Origin: Holothuria scabra
Lineage: Eukaryota; Echinodermata; Holothuroidea; Aspidochirotida; Holothuriidae
DNA length: 64,000 nucleotides
Assembly: GCA_037179385.1 (NCBI GenBank)
Contig: CM074193.1
Coordinates: forward strand, 40,890,846 to 40,954,845
Reading direction: 5' to 3'
Of the stretch, positions 1 to 12,400 are shown piece after piece. Made by a program: the position numbers and the translations under genes. The notes below the pieces were generated by a model. It did not search any database and was not told the DNA's origin. It saw nothing but the letters and a program-made list of their open reading frames with translations. Within the stretch, counting starts at the first letter, position 1, and every line of letters begins with the position of its first letter.

Positions 1-710
1 ACCCTTAGATATTCACAATCAGAGGGCGACTTAAAACTACATTCAGTTTCAATTTACTTCAATTGATTTCCACATTAAAATTTAAGACAGTTACAATTAA
101 CAAAACAAGGGAGTGGAGGATGGCTGGTGAAGCAGAATGTTTTTACTAGCAGTCCTCTTACACATACAAACAGGAATTTAGTATCAACTGAATTATACCC
201 TACATCGTCTGAATGTAGTGTGGCTGCAAATACTTTTATCTCAAATTTTGCATAGTTCCGTTCATATATAGTCTATTACTTTTGTAAATTTCTGCTAATG
301 TTCGCCAAGTCAGCCAGCCGATCGCAAAATTTGGGTTTTGAAGGGACTTTAATCTTATCGTTTACTTATTACCACGAGACTATAGGCAGATACTAAAAAT
401 GGACTCATAAAACTGTAAAGTTCATAATGACAAACAAGACGAAAATTATTCCTCCTTTTAGATATTCAGACGGCACTCCCTACGATGATTCATTTCATAG
501 TTCGATGCTAGTCACCTATAAAAATGTATTATGGAAATGATACTGTACAATGAAATAGTTAAAGGAGTAATGGCAATCATTGAGTCGAACACGTACTATA
601 AATTTATGAAGTCAAATTGTAAGGGGTTATCTGCGGTGAATTTTGGGACACATGTTTTGGGTAAGAAAATAAGACTAAACCCTAAAAACAAAACAATTAA
701 CTGCTACTGG
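1..710. other. No recognised feature
   Basis: AT-rich single-copy-looking DNA with stops in all frames at short intervals. One 63-codon frame (531-722) runs into a MITE fragment and has no recognisable domain. I see no gene here. Confidence 0.5.
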
Positions 711-795
711 CTCAAAGAGTGAAAAATGTGAATTCACTCCAATAGAGTGTTAATTCATTCCAATGATAGTAGAATTCACTACAAGAATGGTACAC
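711..795. repeat. Fragment of TA-target MITE (CACTC family)
   Basis: This is a partial arm of the inverted-repeat element seen whole at 3077-3444. It has the same order of motifs: AGAGTGAAAAATGTGAATTC, then ACTCC, AATAGAGTG and ATTCACT. Both the outer end with CACTCTAAAATC and the opposite arm are missing, so this is a decayed or truncated copy. Confidence 0.6.
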
Positions 796-1528
796 AAACA
801 AACTATAGATTTGGTTGTAAATACAAATGCAAGAGTATCTATTCTGATCACAAGAATCGGAATGACAGGAAACTTGGATTAAGGATATCTTTCTCCGACT
901 AAAATTAAGACTTTCGTACTTTTTTTAATCTCATACCCTAAAATTGTGCTTTGATTTAGCTATACAGTTTGTTGCCATGGTTTCTGTGTTTATGACGTTG
1001 ATTTCTGACCCCCTCTCGTCAACAAATGAGAGGGTGGGTTGAATGTTTGGTTTCCCCCCATCGGAGGACTTTTTCGTACTTGACCAACGTTAATTCTTAC
1101 GTTTCGTCTAAAAAACGAGAAATTACACCGAATGTGTGTAAATATAATTCAAATTTTAAATAATTTCGAGAGTTTTATGACTTGAAACAAAACAAACAAA
1201 ACCTTTAAACAGTTCCGTGGGATCATCTAATATGAAGTGTATAGTGCAAACTGAACGAATGTGAAATGACGGACATTATTCTGATTTGCGGCCTTTGTTG
1301 TGAGAAACAAGCGGTCACATTCTCCTTGGAAAAGTGGGTTTAGTTAAGACCTCGAAAGAAACAGTTTGTAACTACAAAAGAATAAAGAAACTGTTAGCAG
1401 GCATGAGGCATTTCATCTTTAGAGAAACTGTAATTTTCATAAATAACTGACAGAACTATTTCTCTCTGGCGCCCCCATTTTCTTTCATGTATCTAGTTCG
1501 GCTTCCATGCTCATCCATTGGATGGACC
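796..1528. other. No recognised feature
   Basis: Single-copy-looking AT-rich DNA. I see no coding frame, hairpin or repeat that I can support. Confidence 0.45.
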
Positions 1529-1654
1529 GATGCACACTGTTAGGAAGAAATTTTTTAACTGGGTAACAATAGCGATAACCCCTAACGATTTCAAAGAATG
1601 CTGTTAATACAATGACAATAGCCAATCAAGAAATTCCTCATTTAACAGTGTCCA
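1529..1654. repeat. Short MITE, GATGCGCACTG family, copy 1
   Basis: An element of about 125 bp starts GATGCACACTGTTAGGAAG and ends with the inverse, ATTTAACAGTGTCCAT. The interior motifs TAACTGGGTAAC, ATACAATGACAATAGCCAAT and CAAG are shared in the same order with the copies at 1934-2079 and 61734-61866. The superfamily is unknown. Both ends are diverged and I see no clear target duplication. Confidence 0.6.
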
Positions 1655-1933
1655 TTAGTAGTTAAATTTTACCTCAAAACTCTTGCAGTTACGACGATTT
1701 GCAGTTCACTGTAAAAATACAAGGTAAACACTTCACGGACATTTAAACCTGTTAATCTTTGTACAGTAAAGGTATGGGGTTGCGTTTCACTGCATTATGC
1801 GTAAGTGAAGCAAAGTCTTATCTCTCAGTGCAAATAATATCGAATTTGTCAAAACTCCCTCCTTGGGAAAATTCACCAGTCAAAACTAAAATAACACATT
1901 GGCACCCACCTGCAAACGGCAGCAGATTTCGGG

Positions 1934-2079
1934 CGATGCTCACCGTTTCACATTTTTTTTAACTGGCTAACGACAGAGCTAATCCCTAACCCGAGTCCCT
2001 AATCCCGACAAAGATTACAATCGATTGAATACAATGACAACAGCCAATCAAGAATGCCCTTGTTAAACAGTACGCATCT
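1934..2079. repeat. Short MITE, GATGCGCACTG family, copy 2
   Basis: It starts GATGCTCACCGTTTCACA and ends CTTGTTAAACAGTACGCATC, which is the inverse of the family start. The interior has AACTGGCTAACGAC, CCCTAACCCGAGTCCCTAA and ACAATGACAACAGCCAATCA. It lies about 280 bp from copy 1 in the same orientation. The 67-codon frame over its left part is incidental. Confidence 0.65.
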
Positions 2080-2970
2080 ACCCTAATTTCGGCTTTGATT
2101 GTGACGGACATTTAGGCTATCTCAGAACACAAATCAGCAAACGCATAATCTTGTCTTTTATCCCATAATAAAGTTGTATTGTGATTAGATGTGTACCTTA
2201 GGTGCGTACCTAAATATGGTAATGCTAATTACGTTGCAACTGTATACGATGGTTATGAAGTCTGCACTTAATTAATTTTTCTGGATGAATTGCACTCACA
2301 TAAATAAAAAAAAAAAAAAAAAAATAAGTAAAAGACTTCAGATGGCTCGCGCTCCCAGAAATCAATTTCTTCTCCTTCAGATATTTTATTCATGTAACCT
2401 ATCACATATGACATTTAAGTTAACTCCAATATCATATGTGTCTTCAAACAGCAAGGGCTATTTATAAACAGTACAGAGAGAAGAGTATATTTGCTCGGGT
2501 AAAATTATACTATCTGCCAACAAATCATGGAAACCTGAAAATTCAAATAACACTTTTAAGAATTGCGCTTAACTAATTATTTCCTAAATTAGGAAATTTG
2601 TTATGGTGTGTAATTTGATTCTGTCAGGCTTCTTGACCATAAAATTTCATTTTCTGGTTATGGTTGTTAACAAACGGTTGGAAATTAAATAATTTCATAG
2701 TAACAGACTTTAAAATTCTCAACAATATTTTTTCTTCCTCCTTCGAATTAAACAAAGATACACTTCAAGTTAATACCCAAGTCAGGGTCACAGTAACTGC
2801 CGTAGCCAGGATATTTGCATGATACGGGGTGAAAAACCTCATGAACTGATCGCCGTCTTGAAGAGGGTTCTAAAGTGTCTCCCCCCTTTAAGAAAGTTTT
2901 GAATATTAAAGTACTTTCCGATGCAATCTTGTGAAACATTTTTGTATCGTTTGAAGTAATTTTTTCAGGT
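2080..2970. other. Non-coding DNA with A19 tract
   Basis: Single-copy-looking DNA. It holds a homopolymer run of 19 A at 2306-2324. Around 2803-2830 it has a CCGTAGCCAGG sequence like a decayed hAT end, without a partner end. No gene is seen. Confidence 0.45.
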
Positions 2971-3474
2971 GATGCGCACTGTTTAACAAAGAATATTTTG
3001 GTTGGCTGTTGTCATTGTGTTGTAATGATTGTACTGTTTCGCATGATTAGGGATTGGCGGTATCTTTAGCCAGTTACACTCTAAAATCAAAAGAGAGAAC
3101 TTGGTCGCTCTTTGATAGAGTGAAAAGTGTGAATTCACTCCATTAGAGTAATAATTCACTCCAAGAAGGTTGAAATTCACTCCAAATTCACTCCAAAAAG
3201 AGTGAACTTCCTTTAAAACGAGCGAAGTTTCACTCTCGATGGAGTACCCACAGTGATCGCTCTAAAAAGAGTAATCATTGCAGGCACTCGTGGAAGAGTG
3301 AATTTTCCCTCTTTCTCTAGTGTACTTTACTCTTTTTGGAGTGAATATCACTCTTCTTGGAGTGAATTATCACTCTAATGGAGTGAATTTACACTTTTCA
3401 CTCTATGAAAGAGTGACTAAGTTCACTCTTTTGATTTTAGAGTGTAGGAAACTTCTTTCTAAACAGTACACATC
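2971..3474. repeat. Short MITE, GATGCGCACTG family, copy 3, split by a TA-target MITE
   Basis: The left part (2971-3076) starts GATGCGCACTGTTTAACAAA and reads in the opposite orientation to the other copies. The right part (3445-3474) ends CTAAACAGTACACATC. The CACTC-family MITE at 3077-3444 lies between them. Removing that insert and one TA rebuilds the AGCCAGTTAGGAAA junction, which intact copies carry on the other strand (TTTCCTAACTGGCT at 61734-61866). This is therefore a filled site with a known empty site. Confidence 0.8.
3077..3444. mobile_element. TA-target MITE (CACTC family), most complete copy
   Basis: A 368-bp element has terminal inverted repeats of about 90 bp, beginning CACTCTAAAATCAAAAGAG and ending with the inverse, GATTTTAGAGTG. 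It is flanked by TA on both sides (3075-3076 and 3445-3446). Its body is built of many small palindromes such as GGAGTGAATTCACTCC variants, so the whole element can fold into a long hairpin. It encodes no protein. The TA target suggests mobilisation by a Tc1/mariner-type transposase, which is inference because no such transposase is in the window. Relatives lie at 9257, 17449, 33148 and 49803. Confidence 0.85.
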
Positions 3475-6400
3475 GGCCAATGTTTTTTTGTTATTTTCCA
3501 AATAACATTTATTTTTTTATTTTAAAACCTGGGCCCGGTGATTCCTTCTGGCCATACCAATGGCCGCAGAAGCTTATTCTAGGCTTCAATTGCTCAATGC
3601 TACCTTGACAAACAATTGCAAGACAAACTGTCTGTACATGTATTCATTTACTAACCAGAATGGAGCTATTGTTTGAACGAACGTCGTTCAAAGTACAGCC
3701 ACCAGTTGTATTTATACTTATATATGTTAGTTCTTAACCTGATTGGATACGGCAAAACCCCTTTGTATTAATATGAAATACAGATCAAATGACGATCTAA
3801 ATTGACATCAGTTTTTAAACTGAACCATTGCTCAGAACGATGTTTGCATTTAAAATGTCTAAAATGCCTTCGTATCAAATAATCCATTCAACATCACTGA
3901 AATATGTAAACGATCACGTTCTGACATCAGCATGAAAAACTTATGACTTTATTTTGGAAAAGTACAGGATTTCTCCTACCTAATGAATTACCCTACATAA
4001 CTATAATGTACAACTCTATGGCTCTCTGTGAATACTTTTTATGAAATCAATTCTGCTTCCGGGAAGTTTTACTTTAGAGAAAGGACATCTCACCTCAAGC
4101 TCTGACTTGAAATTGTGCAATATTTGATTTAAAACGCAACGCAGATGGGACAAAACTACATGAGTCAAATCATCTTCCATTACTCACTGATATAATATCC
4201 TTGAACAAAAAGTTATGCGATAATCCTACAAATGTTAGGATAACAGGCCTAACCACAAAAGCTCATGATGTGTTGAACAAAAGTCTCAAGTTGATGTTTT
4301 CTTAAACTAAAAGGACTTAGCCTGTCGCTTGTTAAAATAACATTAACCGTGGTATGTACGTCGACACAAGAGCTTGTCATGCAAAGGCGTTTGTCATAAC
4401 AATATAAAATTCCATTTTCATTCGCCTACATCCACCTGCCGCTCAATGAAACAATCTCGATAAATTACAAAACCAATATGCTGGGGGTAATAGCTTGTTG
4501 AAACGGCCATCCTGGCCATGCACTCTTGTATACATATGTCTGCTTTAACTGAACGGTCTGTATCGTTGCTACTACTACTTTGTAGGTGTAAGTATATCGT
4601 CGCGTGCAAGTTATGTGGAATTGAACATGTTAATACATTGATTCATGAATTCATATGAAGTGGATTATAGTGAATGGTAAGAAGCCAGTCAATTTTCAGT
4701 CCGAAGTCTTAACTTGAGGACATATTTGGAGACAGAGTGGGGGAGTAGGAGGGGTGTTGACCATTGTGAATGCATTCAGCGAAAAGTCTTTCAAGGAAGA
4801 CTTACCACACTTTACATAACAATAGGGAAAATGCATTATTCAAAATATGTGATAACAAAGACTATCATTCATCGATTGGCGATTACATGGAGTATCCTCA
4901 TTTAACACACTAATGTAGAGAAATTAAACCGATTGCCGTTACATTAGAAATGTCAATAACTTGTTACCGGTGACAAACAATTCAATAGATATACAGTTCA
5001 CACTAAAGAAGAAAGTTATGTTTTTACTCAAGAAATACGAAATGAGGTAAAAAATGAAACACAGTTTCTATATCCCTAAAAAAAAAATTGAAAAGGACAC
5101 GGGAGGCATTGGTTTAGAAAAAGTTTCATATATGGTACTGTGACGTCATTAATATGAACATTTCAAAATATCATACCTGTTTTGAATCTCTTAAAATCAA
5201 ACCGTTGTTAGAACTCTCGGCCAACGGCTTAATGGTCATATCATAAATACTTAGCTGGAATTGGGAGGGCGTTTTTATTTGGGAAAAAGTACATTAGCTT
5301 AAAAAAATGAGATAAAGCTCAATTTACAAAGTAAAATGAGATAAAGCTCAATTTACAAAGTACCCCAACCTTTCTGTTTACAAAAGGTTTTGTTGCAAGA
5401 TACAAGCATTTCACAGTCTCACAGGCGGTGCATAGTTTGTGCCGCCATCTTTCTTTCCGATTTGAACGATACAGGCATCCGGTATGTATCTAGGGCAAGC
5501 GCAGCAATAATAACAATTTAACTAACAGGCGTTCGTATGAAAACAAAAGGGAACATGCTTATATGAAGGTTGTCTTTGTAACAGGATATTTAGGACAGCA
5601 CGACTGATATTAATTGTTGAAGCAGGGGACTAATTAAGAGGCCTTTACAATGTACCAATCAACATGAGATACAGTGTTGAGAATAACGGACCATTGTGTC
5701 AGTACCAGATTTAGTTGCACTGAATGATAAATGAATGAAAGAGGACAACGGTCAAACGTATAAAGAGGAGGATATGAGAGGCAGCAGCGATGAAGATAAT
5801 AAATCATATACAATGTCGTGATAATATGCAGTGTTTTTTTGTTTTCAAATTAGACTATTCTCATTTTTTATAACATATAATTTCTGGGAATTGAAATTGA
5901 TGTTTATAAATTTTAATTTGTGAAAACTAGTTTTTGTGACACTAATGCTGATGAACGGTCATGGTGGTTTAAAAGCAATATTAGCAGTACGCTTCCTCCT
6001 ATAAAACTTCCTCCTATAAAAATATTCTCAGAATGTTTTCAATCCCTCTTTCTATGTATGATCCCTAAAAGGTCTCTGAATTGCAGTTACAAGGAGGGAA
6101 CTTTTATTAGAAAACAGCTCTCTGCTTAAAAAAGTCCAAGGCTTGTCTGAAATTAGCTTGAAATTGTATAAAATTCTTCATGAACAGATGAAGGTAAAAA
6201 TATGAAACATCGTTATTACTAGGAAAGTTATGATTTGTTGTGAATAATATAATTGTTTGGTTTGTTTGGGTCCTGTTTTAAACTCCTACTGCAATGTTGG
6301 TTAAAACAGCTAATGAAAGTTATAATCTTTTTTAACGGTGAGAAGCTGCTTCGCTATTGTCTACAGGTCATGGTTGGATATAAAAAAAATACGGAATATA

Positions 6401-6810
6401 CTTTTTGTGTTTCAGAAATGGAAATTATTTTCTGTAGGTGTGTTGCAGTTTTTGAATTTTGAATACTTCATTTTTAACCCAGTCTTCAGTCTGACGTTCA
6501 TATTCTTGTATCATTTACTTCGTCTGAAATCAAAGCATTTTCAAATACTTAAATTAAAAGCCAAACAAAGAAAGAAATACACAAAGTCTTCCTATGGCAT
6601 AGCGATTGCCTTATGCGCAATACACCAAATATATACTTTATAACATTAAACCAGAAAGCCAAAAGGCTTAGTGATTCCTTGCCACTGAAATTTAAGCCTA
6701 TTTTTTCAAATTGACAGTGCTCCGCAATCTTTTTCAAATCGACAGTGCTCCGTAATGTACCCACAAAGTATATATGCAAGGTATCAAAGTTTCCTAAATT
6801 GAGATTCCGG
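3475..6810. other. Long non-coding stretch
   Basis: AT-rich DNA with only short frames (up to 101 codons at 6338-6643, low complexity, no domain recognised). It includes the small tandem duplication listed at 5304-5361. I see no gene or element otherwise. Confidence 0.45.
5304..5361 (+). repeat. Perfect 29-bp tandem duplication
   Basis: Two adjacent identical copies (5304-5332 and 5333-5361) of a 29-bp unit contain GATAAAGCTCAATTTACAAA. The lack of divergence suggests a recent slippage or repair event. Confidence 0.9.
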
Positions 6811-7770
6811 ATGACCTTCCACCACCGATAACTAGGGTCGTGCTGACGAAATCACAACCACATACTATGTGGGAAATTTTCAAGTATCCAAGACTCCACC
6901 AAAAACCATAGCGTTCTTCTTCCCAACATGACAAATCTATACACCAAATATGGGAAGTATCGGTCATTCCTACCTTGAGATAACATGTTTACTAGGTTTG
7001 CGGGTTTTAACATCTGAGACCTCAAATGACCTTTGACCTCCACCAAAAACAATACGGTTCTTCATCTCAACATGGCAAATTTATATAACAAATACATAAC
7101 AAATATATAATTTTAGATATTACAAGCAATGCAGGAGGTTTTCGCAGATTTACCGCTGGTGACCATTATGACCTCAAACGTCCACCAAAAACGATAGGGT
7201 TCTTTCTCTCAACAAGGCAAATCCATGTACAAATTATGAAAAGTGTCGGTGACTCCTAAATTGAGATATTGCGATTACAAGGTTTTTAGACTTTGACCAC
7301 TGGTGACCTTTCACCACCGAGAACTAGGGTCGTGCTGATGATATCACAACCACATACTATGTGGGAAATTTTCAAGTATCCAAGACTCCACCAAAAACAT
7401 AGCGTTCTTCTTCCCAACATGACAAATCTATACACCAAATATGGGAAGTGTCGGTCATTCCTACCTTGAGATAACATGTATACGAGGTTTGCGGGTTTTA
7501 ACATCGGAGACCTTAAATGACCTTTGACCTCCACCAAAAGCAATAGGGTACTTCCTCTCAACATGATTCACCGCTGGTGACCTCATATGCCCTCTGACGT
7601 CCACCAAAAACCTACGGTTCTTCTTCCCAACATGGCAAATCTATGTACCAAATATGAAAAGTTTCGGTCATTCCTAACTTGAGATATCGCTATAACAACT
7701 TTTCAGGCTTTGATCTCTGGTGATCTTTAAATGACCTTTGACCTCCACCAAAAACAATAGGGTTCTCCCT
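6811..7770 (+). repeat. Complex tandem repeat with DR1-like motifs
   Basis: A segment of about 250 bp at 6811-7070 recurs nearly identically at 7303-7564, a period of about 492 bp, and partial copies fill the gaps. Recurring blocks are GACCTCCACCAAAAAC, AACATGACAAATCTAT, ACCAAATATG, GTCATTCCTA and CTTGAGATA. TGACCTTTGACCT occurs perfectly at 7027-7039, 7518-7530 and 7732-7744. The open frames here on the minus strand share one peptide, as expected of repeated DNA rather than of a gene. I cannot name the family. Confidence 0.75.
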
Positions 7771-7856
7771 CTCAACATGAAAAACCTATATACCAAATAT
7801 GAAAAGTGTTGGTCATTCCTCTCTCGAGATGTCGCTATTGCGAGAAAAATGTCACA

Positions 7857-7951
7857 AACACACATACATATACACACGCTTACACACATACATACATACA
7901 CACACGACATCACCATCACATAGATTCCTTGCCTGCCTTCGGCAAGGAATC
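7857..7951. repeat. CA/ACAT microsatellite followed by a perfect hairpin
   Basis: An (ACAC/ATAC)-type simple repeat spans about 7857-7915. It is followed by a hairpin with an 11-bp perfect stem, GATTCCTTGCC at 7923-7933 and GGCAAGGAATC at 7941-7951, with a 7-base loop. The stem sequence GATTCCTTGCC also occurs alone at about 6671, at the other side of the repeat field. It may mark the ends of that composite unit. Confidence 0.7.
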
Positions 7952-9256
7952 AGTTGTAACACTGGCGTCCTAGATGAAAGTATAACTATTCAACATAAGT
8001 TTATAATAAACTGTGCATGAAGACTGTATGTAAAGCAACCGTCCGGGACAGAAATTTACTCTTTTCGCCACGATCTTTGCTGTTAGTAATATCTTTCCAG
8101 CTTTGTTCACACGGGTTACTGTTTACAATTATGAACGTGCGCAGGCAGCACAACCAGTGTTTATCGCAACAACATTTTCAAGAATTTTGAATAGCAAAGA
8201 GAAGTAAATATCAAAGCAAGCATCCAAGATATCATGTAGAAATTTCTTGAAAATGTCAATAAAATTTTCTTCTTTTGACCGTTCCCGTAAAGCGAGAAAT
8301 GGCAACTCATTTCAGACAGTTTCTGACATATGCAGGTAATGTCGATCAACAGTGAAGTCCTTAAAACACTTAACATTACTAACAAGTACAATAATATTTG
8401 GACGCACTTTCTTATGGGTTCTCAACACGTCTCATATTTCAAAGACATTCACTTTTTGGGAGATTGTCAAGGGTCCACATCACAAGAGTTGGCTAAAATT
8501 GACCAAATTCTTAGATTTCAATGATTAGCTTTTTTGTTTTCAACCAACCGGTTGGCACATGACTGTATTTACACATGAAGCGATTGGTTCAGTGATTTGA
8601 AAGTCGCGAGCCTTAACTCTTCTTGACCAAATTGGATCTTGAAGAGTTTAGAGAGGGTAACATTTGAGACCTTGAGTGGTACTTAAGTGAAAAGTCTAGT
8701 ATTAAGAATTGCCGTCGGCTTCCGGTATAAGGTATGTCTCTAAATTGACCATATACTGTCACGTTAATGAAACTGTAACACGATGGGACTAGTTGGATGT
8801 ATTACACGTTCTTTCCCGCCATACGTAAATGCATATAAAATGGCAAGACGATATGGTAGACCTAAACTGTAAGTTAAGGGAAATATTACCTATCTTTAGG
8901 ACCTGAACATTAACGAGTGTATCTCTGACGGAACTGATGTATAGTTTCAGATGTTGGGGAATAATATTTCATTGCTTATACAACTGAACTAATTAAACAA
9001 GAACAAAACGCAACAACACGTAAACGCTCTGCCCTGTTGCAATGCTGCAAATAAGTGTAGATCTTAAAACCCCAAAATAGAAATACTTAAAGATTACAGC
9101 AAAGCTGCTTTCAGTTATTTTTCAAAACTTGACGACACCTTTCCGTATTTTCTTTGTGCGTTAATGTTTTTTTTTTGTTTGTTCTGTATTTCCATAACTT
9201 TCTAAAGACTTTTTTAAGAGCATACATAAAAATCAACCATTTCTCTCCTTTTTATA
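7952..9256. other. No recognised feature
   Basis: AT-rich DNA with short random frames only. No repeat or coding signal can be supported. Confidence 0.45.
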
Positions 9257-9475
9257 CACCCTAAGAGTGAACTAGTACTCTCTCTAATTGAGAAGTGTGA
9301 ATTCACTCCATTGGAGTGATAATTCACTACAATGATAGTAAAATTCACTTCACGAAGAGTACAGTTGCCTCCAAAGCAAGTGAAAATCCATGAAGGTACT
9401 ACATCAAGATCGTAACGTTGCTCTTTTGAATTGAACTTCACTCTTCTTGGAGTGAATTTCCGCTTTTTGGAGTGA
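9257..9475. repeat. TA-target MITE (CACTC family), decayed copy
   Basis: It starts after TA (9255-9256) with CACCCTAAGAGTG and continues with AGAAGTGTGAATTCACTCC and GGAGTGATAATTCACT. A degenerate opposite arm holds CTTCACTCTTCTTGGAGTG. The right terminus is lost. The 75-codon minus frame at 9214-9441 is an accident of the repeat. Confidence 0.7.
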
Positions 9476-12400
9476 ACGATGTAAACTTCTTCACAAGAAT
9501 AAAAAAAGTTGTGGTATCACACTGTGCTGCCCACAAATTGGCTCAAAATGGTGACATTATGCCATATTTTATCATCTCAAACACTACATTAAAAAAACTG
9601 CATTTGTACTGGCATAATCGTTCTCAATAAAGCTATATTAATAAAGCTACTCGTTAAGTAATGTTAAAATATTTAAAAAGACAACACTTGATTAAAATAT
9701 TTTATGTCCCGTACGTATAAGTTTTACTTTAAATTCATCTAAACAATTTGCACCAGCTTACATTTCTATCATGTTAAATATATATCTTTCATATAATTAA
9801 GTGTAATTTCGAAAGCGAATGTTAACCTGTGGCAATCATTCATTATAGCAGAAAAACAAGTGTCAAACCATTTGGTATAGTTTCATGGTTAAAACCCTCA
9901 GGGATACCATATTTATTCAGCAGTGTCAGAAATAACTAGGTCAAGTTCTTACAAAGCTTGGAATTATTATGGCAATTCATGGTCTGGTACATAACATTCT
10001 AATTTCAATTTCCTATCAAGTGTACATTCATTTTCTAAATTGCTTTGTAGCCCGAAGCTGACCTCGCAGGCAGATCAGATGTTCGCCTTCACATGTAAGA
10101 TATAATTCAAGTCATGAATGGATTCTGGCTAGTTTGGCGTTACATGGGAGGTGTCGATGATTTGAAAGCATGCACGTCGATAACCCTCACACATTGCCCT
10201 CAGTAGATGGTTTGCGCCTTACAGTTTTTCATAAGCCAAGTGTGTAAATTCAGAACAGCAAAAATATTGCTACTGGTGTCTCTGGCTACATATATAGATT
10301 TCACTTCTTGTAAGCTACACTGCTCTAGCATTTTTATATTGACAAATGGTAACCCGTGCGTGCCGTAAGACATTCTTCCCGATCATACCATTACGTGTTT
10401 GGATAACCTCGGGGAGTTATAAGATGAAAGAAAACAAGTGACGAAATATCAGCAAATAGAAACAAAAGCGAGAGGATTGAACTGAAATGAAGCAGAGAGG
10501 AACTATAGTCACGTGATAATATGAAAAATCCCATTGACGTGACTGAAGCTAAACCCTGGCTAAAGCGATAGTCCAGACCAAACTAAGTCGTTGGCTGAAG
10601 AGTAACTTTAGACCGCTAGTACGGATATCTGCAACGAATATCTCGTCACTAATGCCCCATGGGATGTCCCTTAAGTTAGCTTCCAATGATATGCAAAGTC
10701 TGTAATTACATGCAATAAAGTTAGTCGAACTGAATAGCATGCAAACTAGAACCCGACCTTTTAAACTGTAACCTCAATTTCTCCAATCATCAGTTTATTA
10801 CAGCGAATAAAGAGCAGACAAACGTAATTAGAGTATATATCGAAGAATTGTTGTACTAAGGCATATTTGCATAAAGCAACCTATTTGGGCCTATTTTATT
10901 GTTATTTCAGATCAAATAGACAAATGAGGACAAGTTACTCTACTGTAGAAAAGCGTGTAGGGGAAAAAGTAAGGGGTTAATTGTGTAATCAAAAGGACTA
11001 ATTCAGACAGGTATCGTATAAAGTGTTCCCTCACAAAAAAAAAAAAAAAAAAAAAAAGTTTTATTTCATTAGTCATAGTACGTCTAATATGTGACTTTTG
11101 TTTTGTCATATTGGCATAACTTAATCTCTTCCTCAATCGATTCGGTTATTTTCAAACTTTATATTATGGTACTGAATTCCAGAAAGGATTAATTAATTCC
11201 ATAGCAAATGAAAAGCAAATTTTCTTTATGTTCCCCTACAATTAAAACAAAATATATCCTGCATATTATGTGCAACGCAGCACCTCTAGGACGAGATCCT
11301 GTATCCTAGAAATATTTCAGACTATTTTTCAACAACCTTTACCTTCCATGTACTTTAGTAACACTTTTTAAAACAATACCTTCAAATATGATTGTAATTT
11401 ATCAACCTAACACTGCGCTGGCGTTATATTCTACCAAGATCTTTAGTGCCCTTCGGTAATAAGGTCAGTTAATTATCATTGTCACACGTATGAAACAAAT
11501 GACCTTGATCAGATCACTTGAACCTTATTGCTATAAAATGAGTTTTCACATTTTCCGAAAATTTTCATATCTCTTTGTATAATTCCGGCTTTCCTAATTC
11601 ATCATTCTGGAAGTATTAAATACAATCTACACATATTAGGTCAGCGCCCTTAGCAATAAGAGCGACTTACCATTTAAACCAAAGGAATCTTGTTCTTTAC
11701 CGAGAGAAGCAGGTTGGGTTCGGCAGTCAAATGCGACATAATACGTGATTGGAACTAACGTAGCAATGACCTATTCTTAAATTCCCCTCCCAACGGTGTA
11801 TCACCACTTATGGAGAAATCATTCTCCTTTATTGTAAGTTTTACCGTACTATCACACATCTGAAATCATACTGCAAGCAATTCTGATTTGTGCAACGAAA
11901 AACACTACAATGAGCTGATGGGAGGATTCGAAGAGGCATTGCGCTACCGTCATGTACAAATAGAATACAAATTTACATACAGTGAGATTGTACTTCTGAT
12001 TTGGAAATACAATATTTATTGATTTTGTCTATGTTTCCATTAAAATCATCTCCCTTTCCACATTTTTTTTCTATTTCGTCCGAAAAGTGTTTGATGCAGT
12101 TATGATAAAGAATTAAAATCCTTATTTGGTATTCTAAAGCTGGATCTTGTTTCCTAGCAACAGTGCCGGGATTTTAAAAGGCTGGGATGTTCATGAAAAA
12201 GAACAGTTATTGTAATTTTTAGAATATTTCGTTTTCCCAGACAGAAGATTTTCTGTCTGTAACCGTCTTTTGAAAATACTAAGGTGTCATTTGGGTTTCG
12301 TTACATTCAGCCTTGGCAACTTTTTTGAATAAAGATTGCTATCTACCGCAGATACGCTTATTTCTATGTAAATAGATGACGAGGCTCTCTCTTAAATTTC

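Noticed and set aside
2803..2893. hAT end at CCGTAGCCAGG
   Set aside because: Only a partial end motif without the CAGTG terminus, a partner end or target duplication.
6852..7919. Minus-strand frames sharing a peptide with LVEVKGHLRS and SQGRNDRHFPYLVYRF
   Set aside because: The shared peptide reflects the tandem DNA repeat, with frames broken between copies and stops in similar positions.
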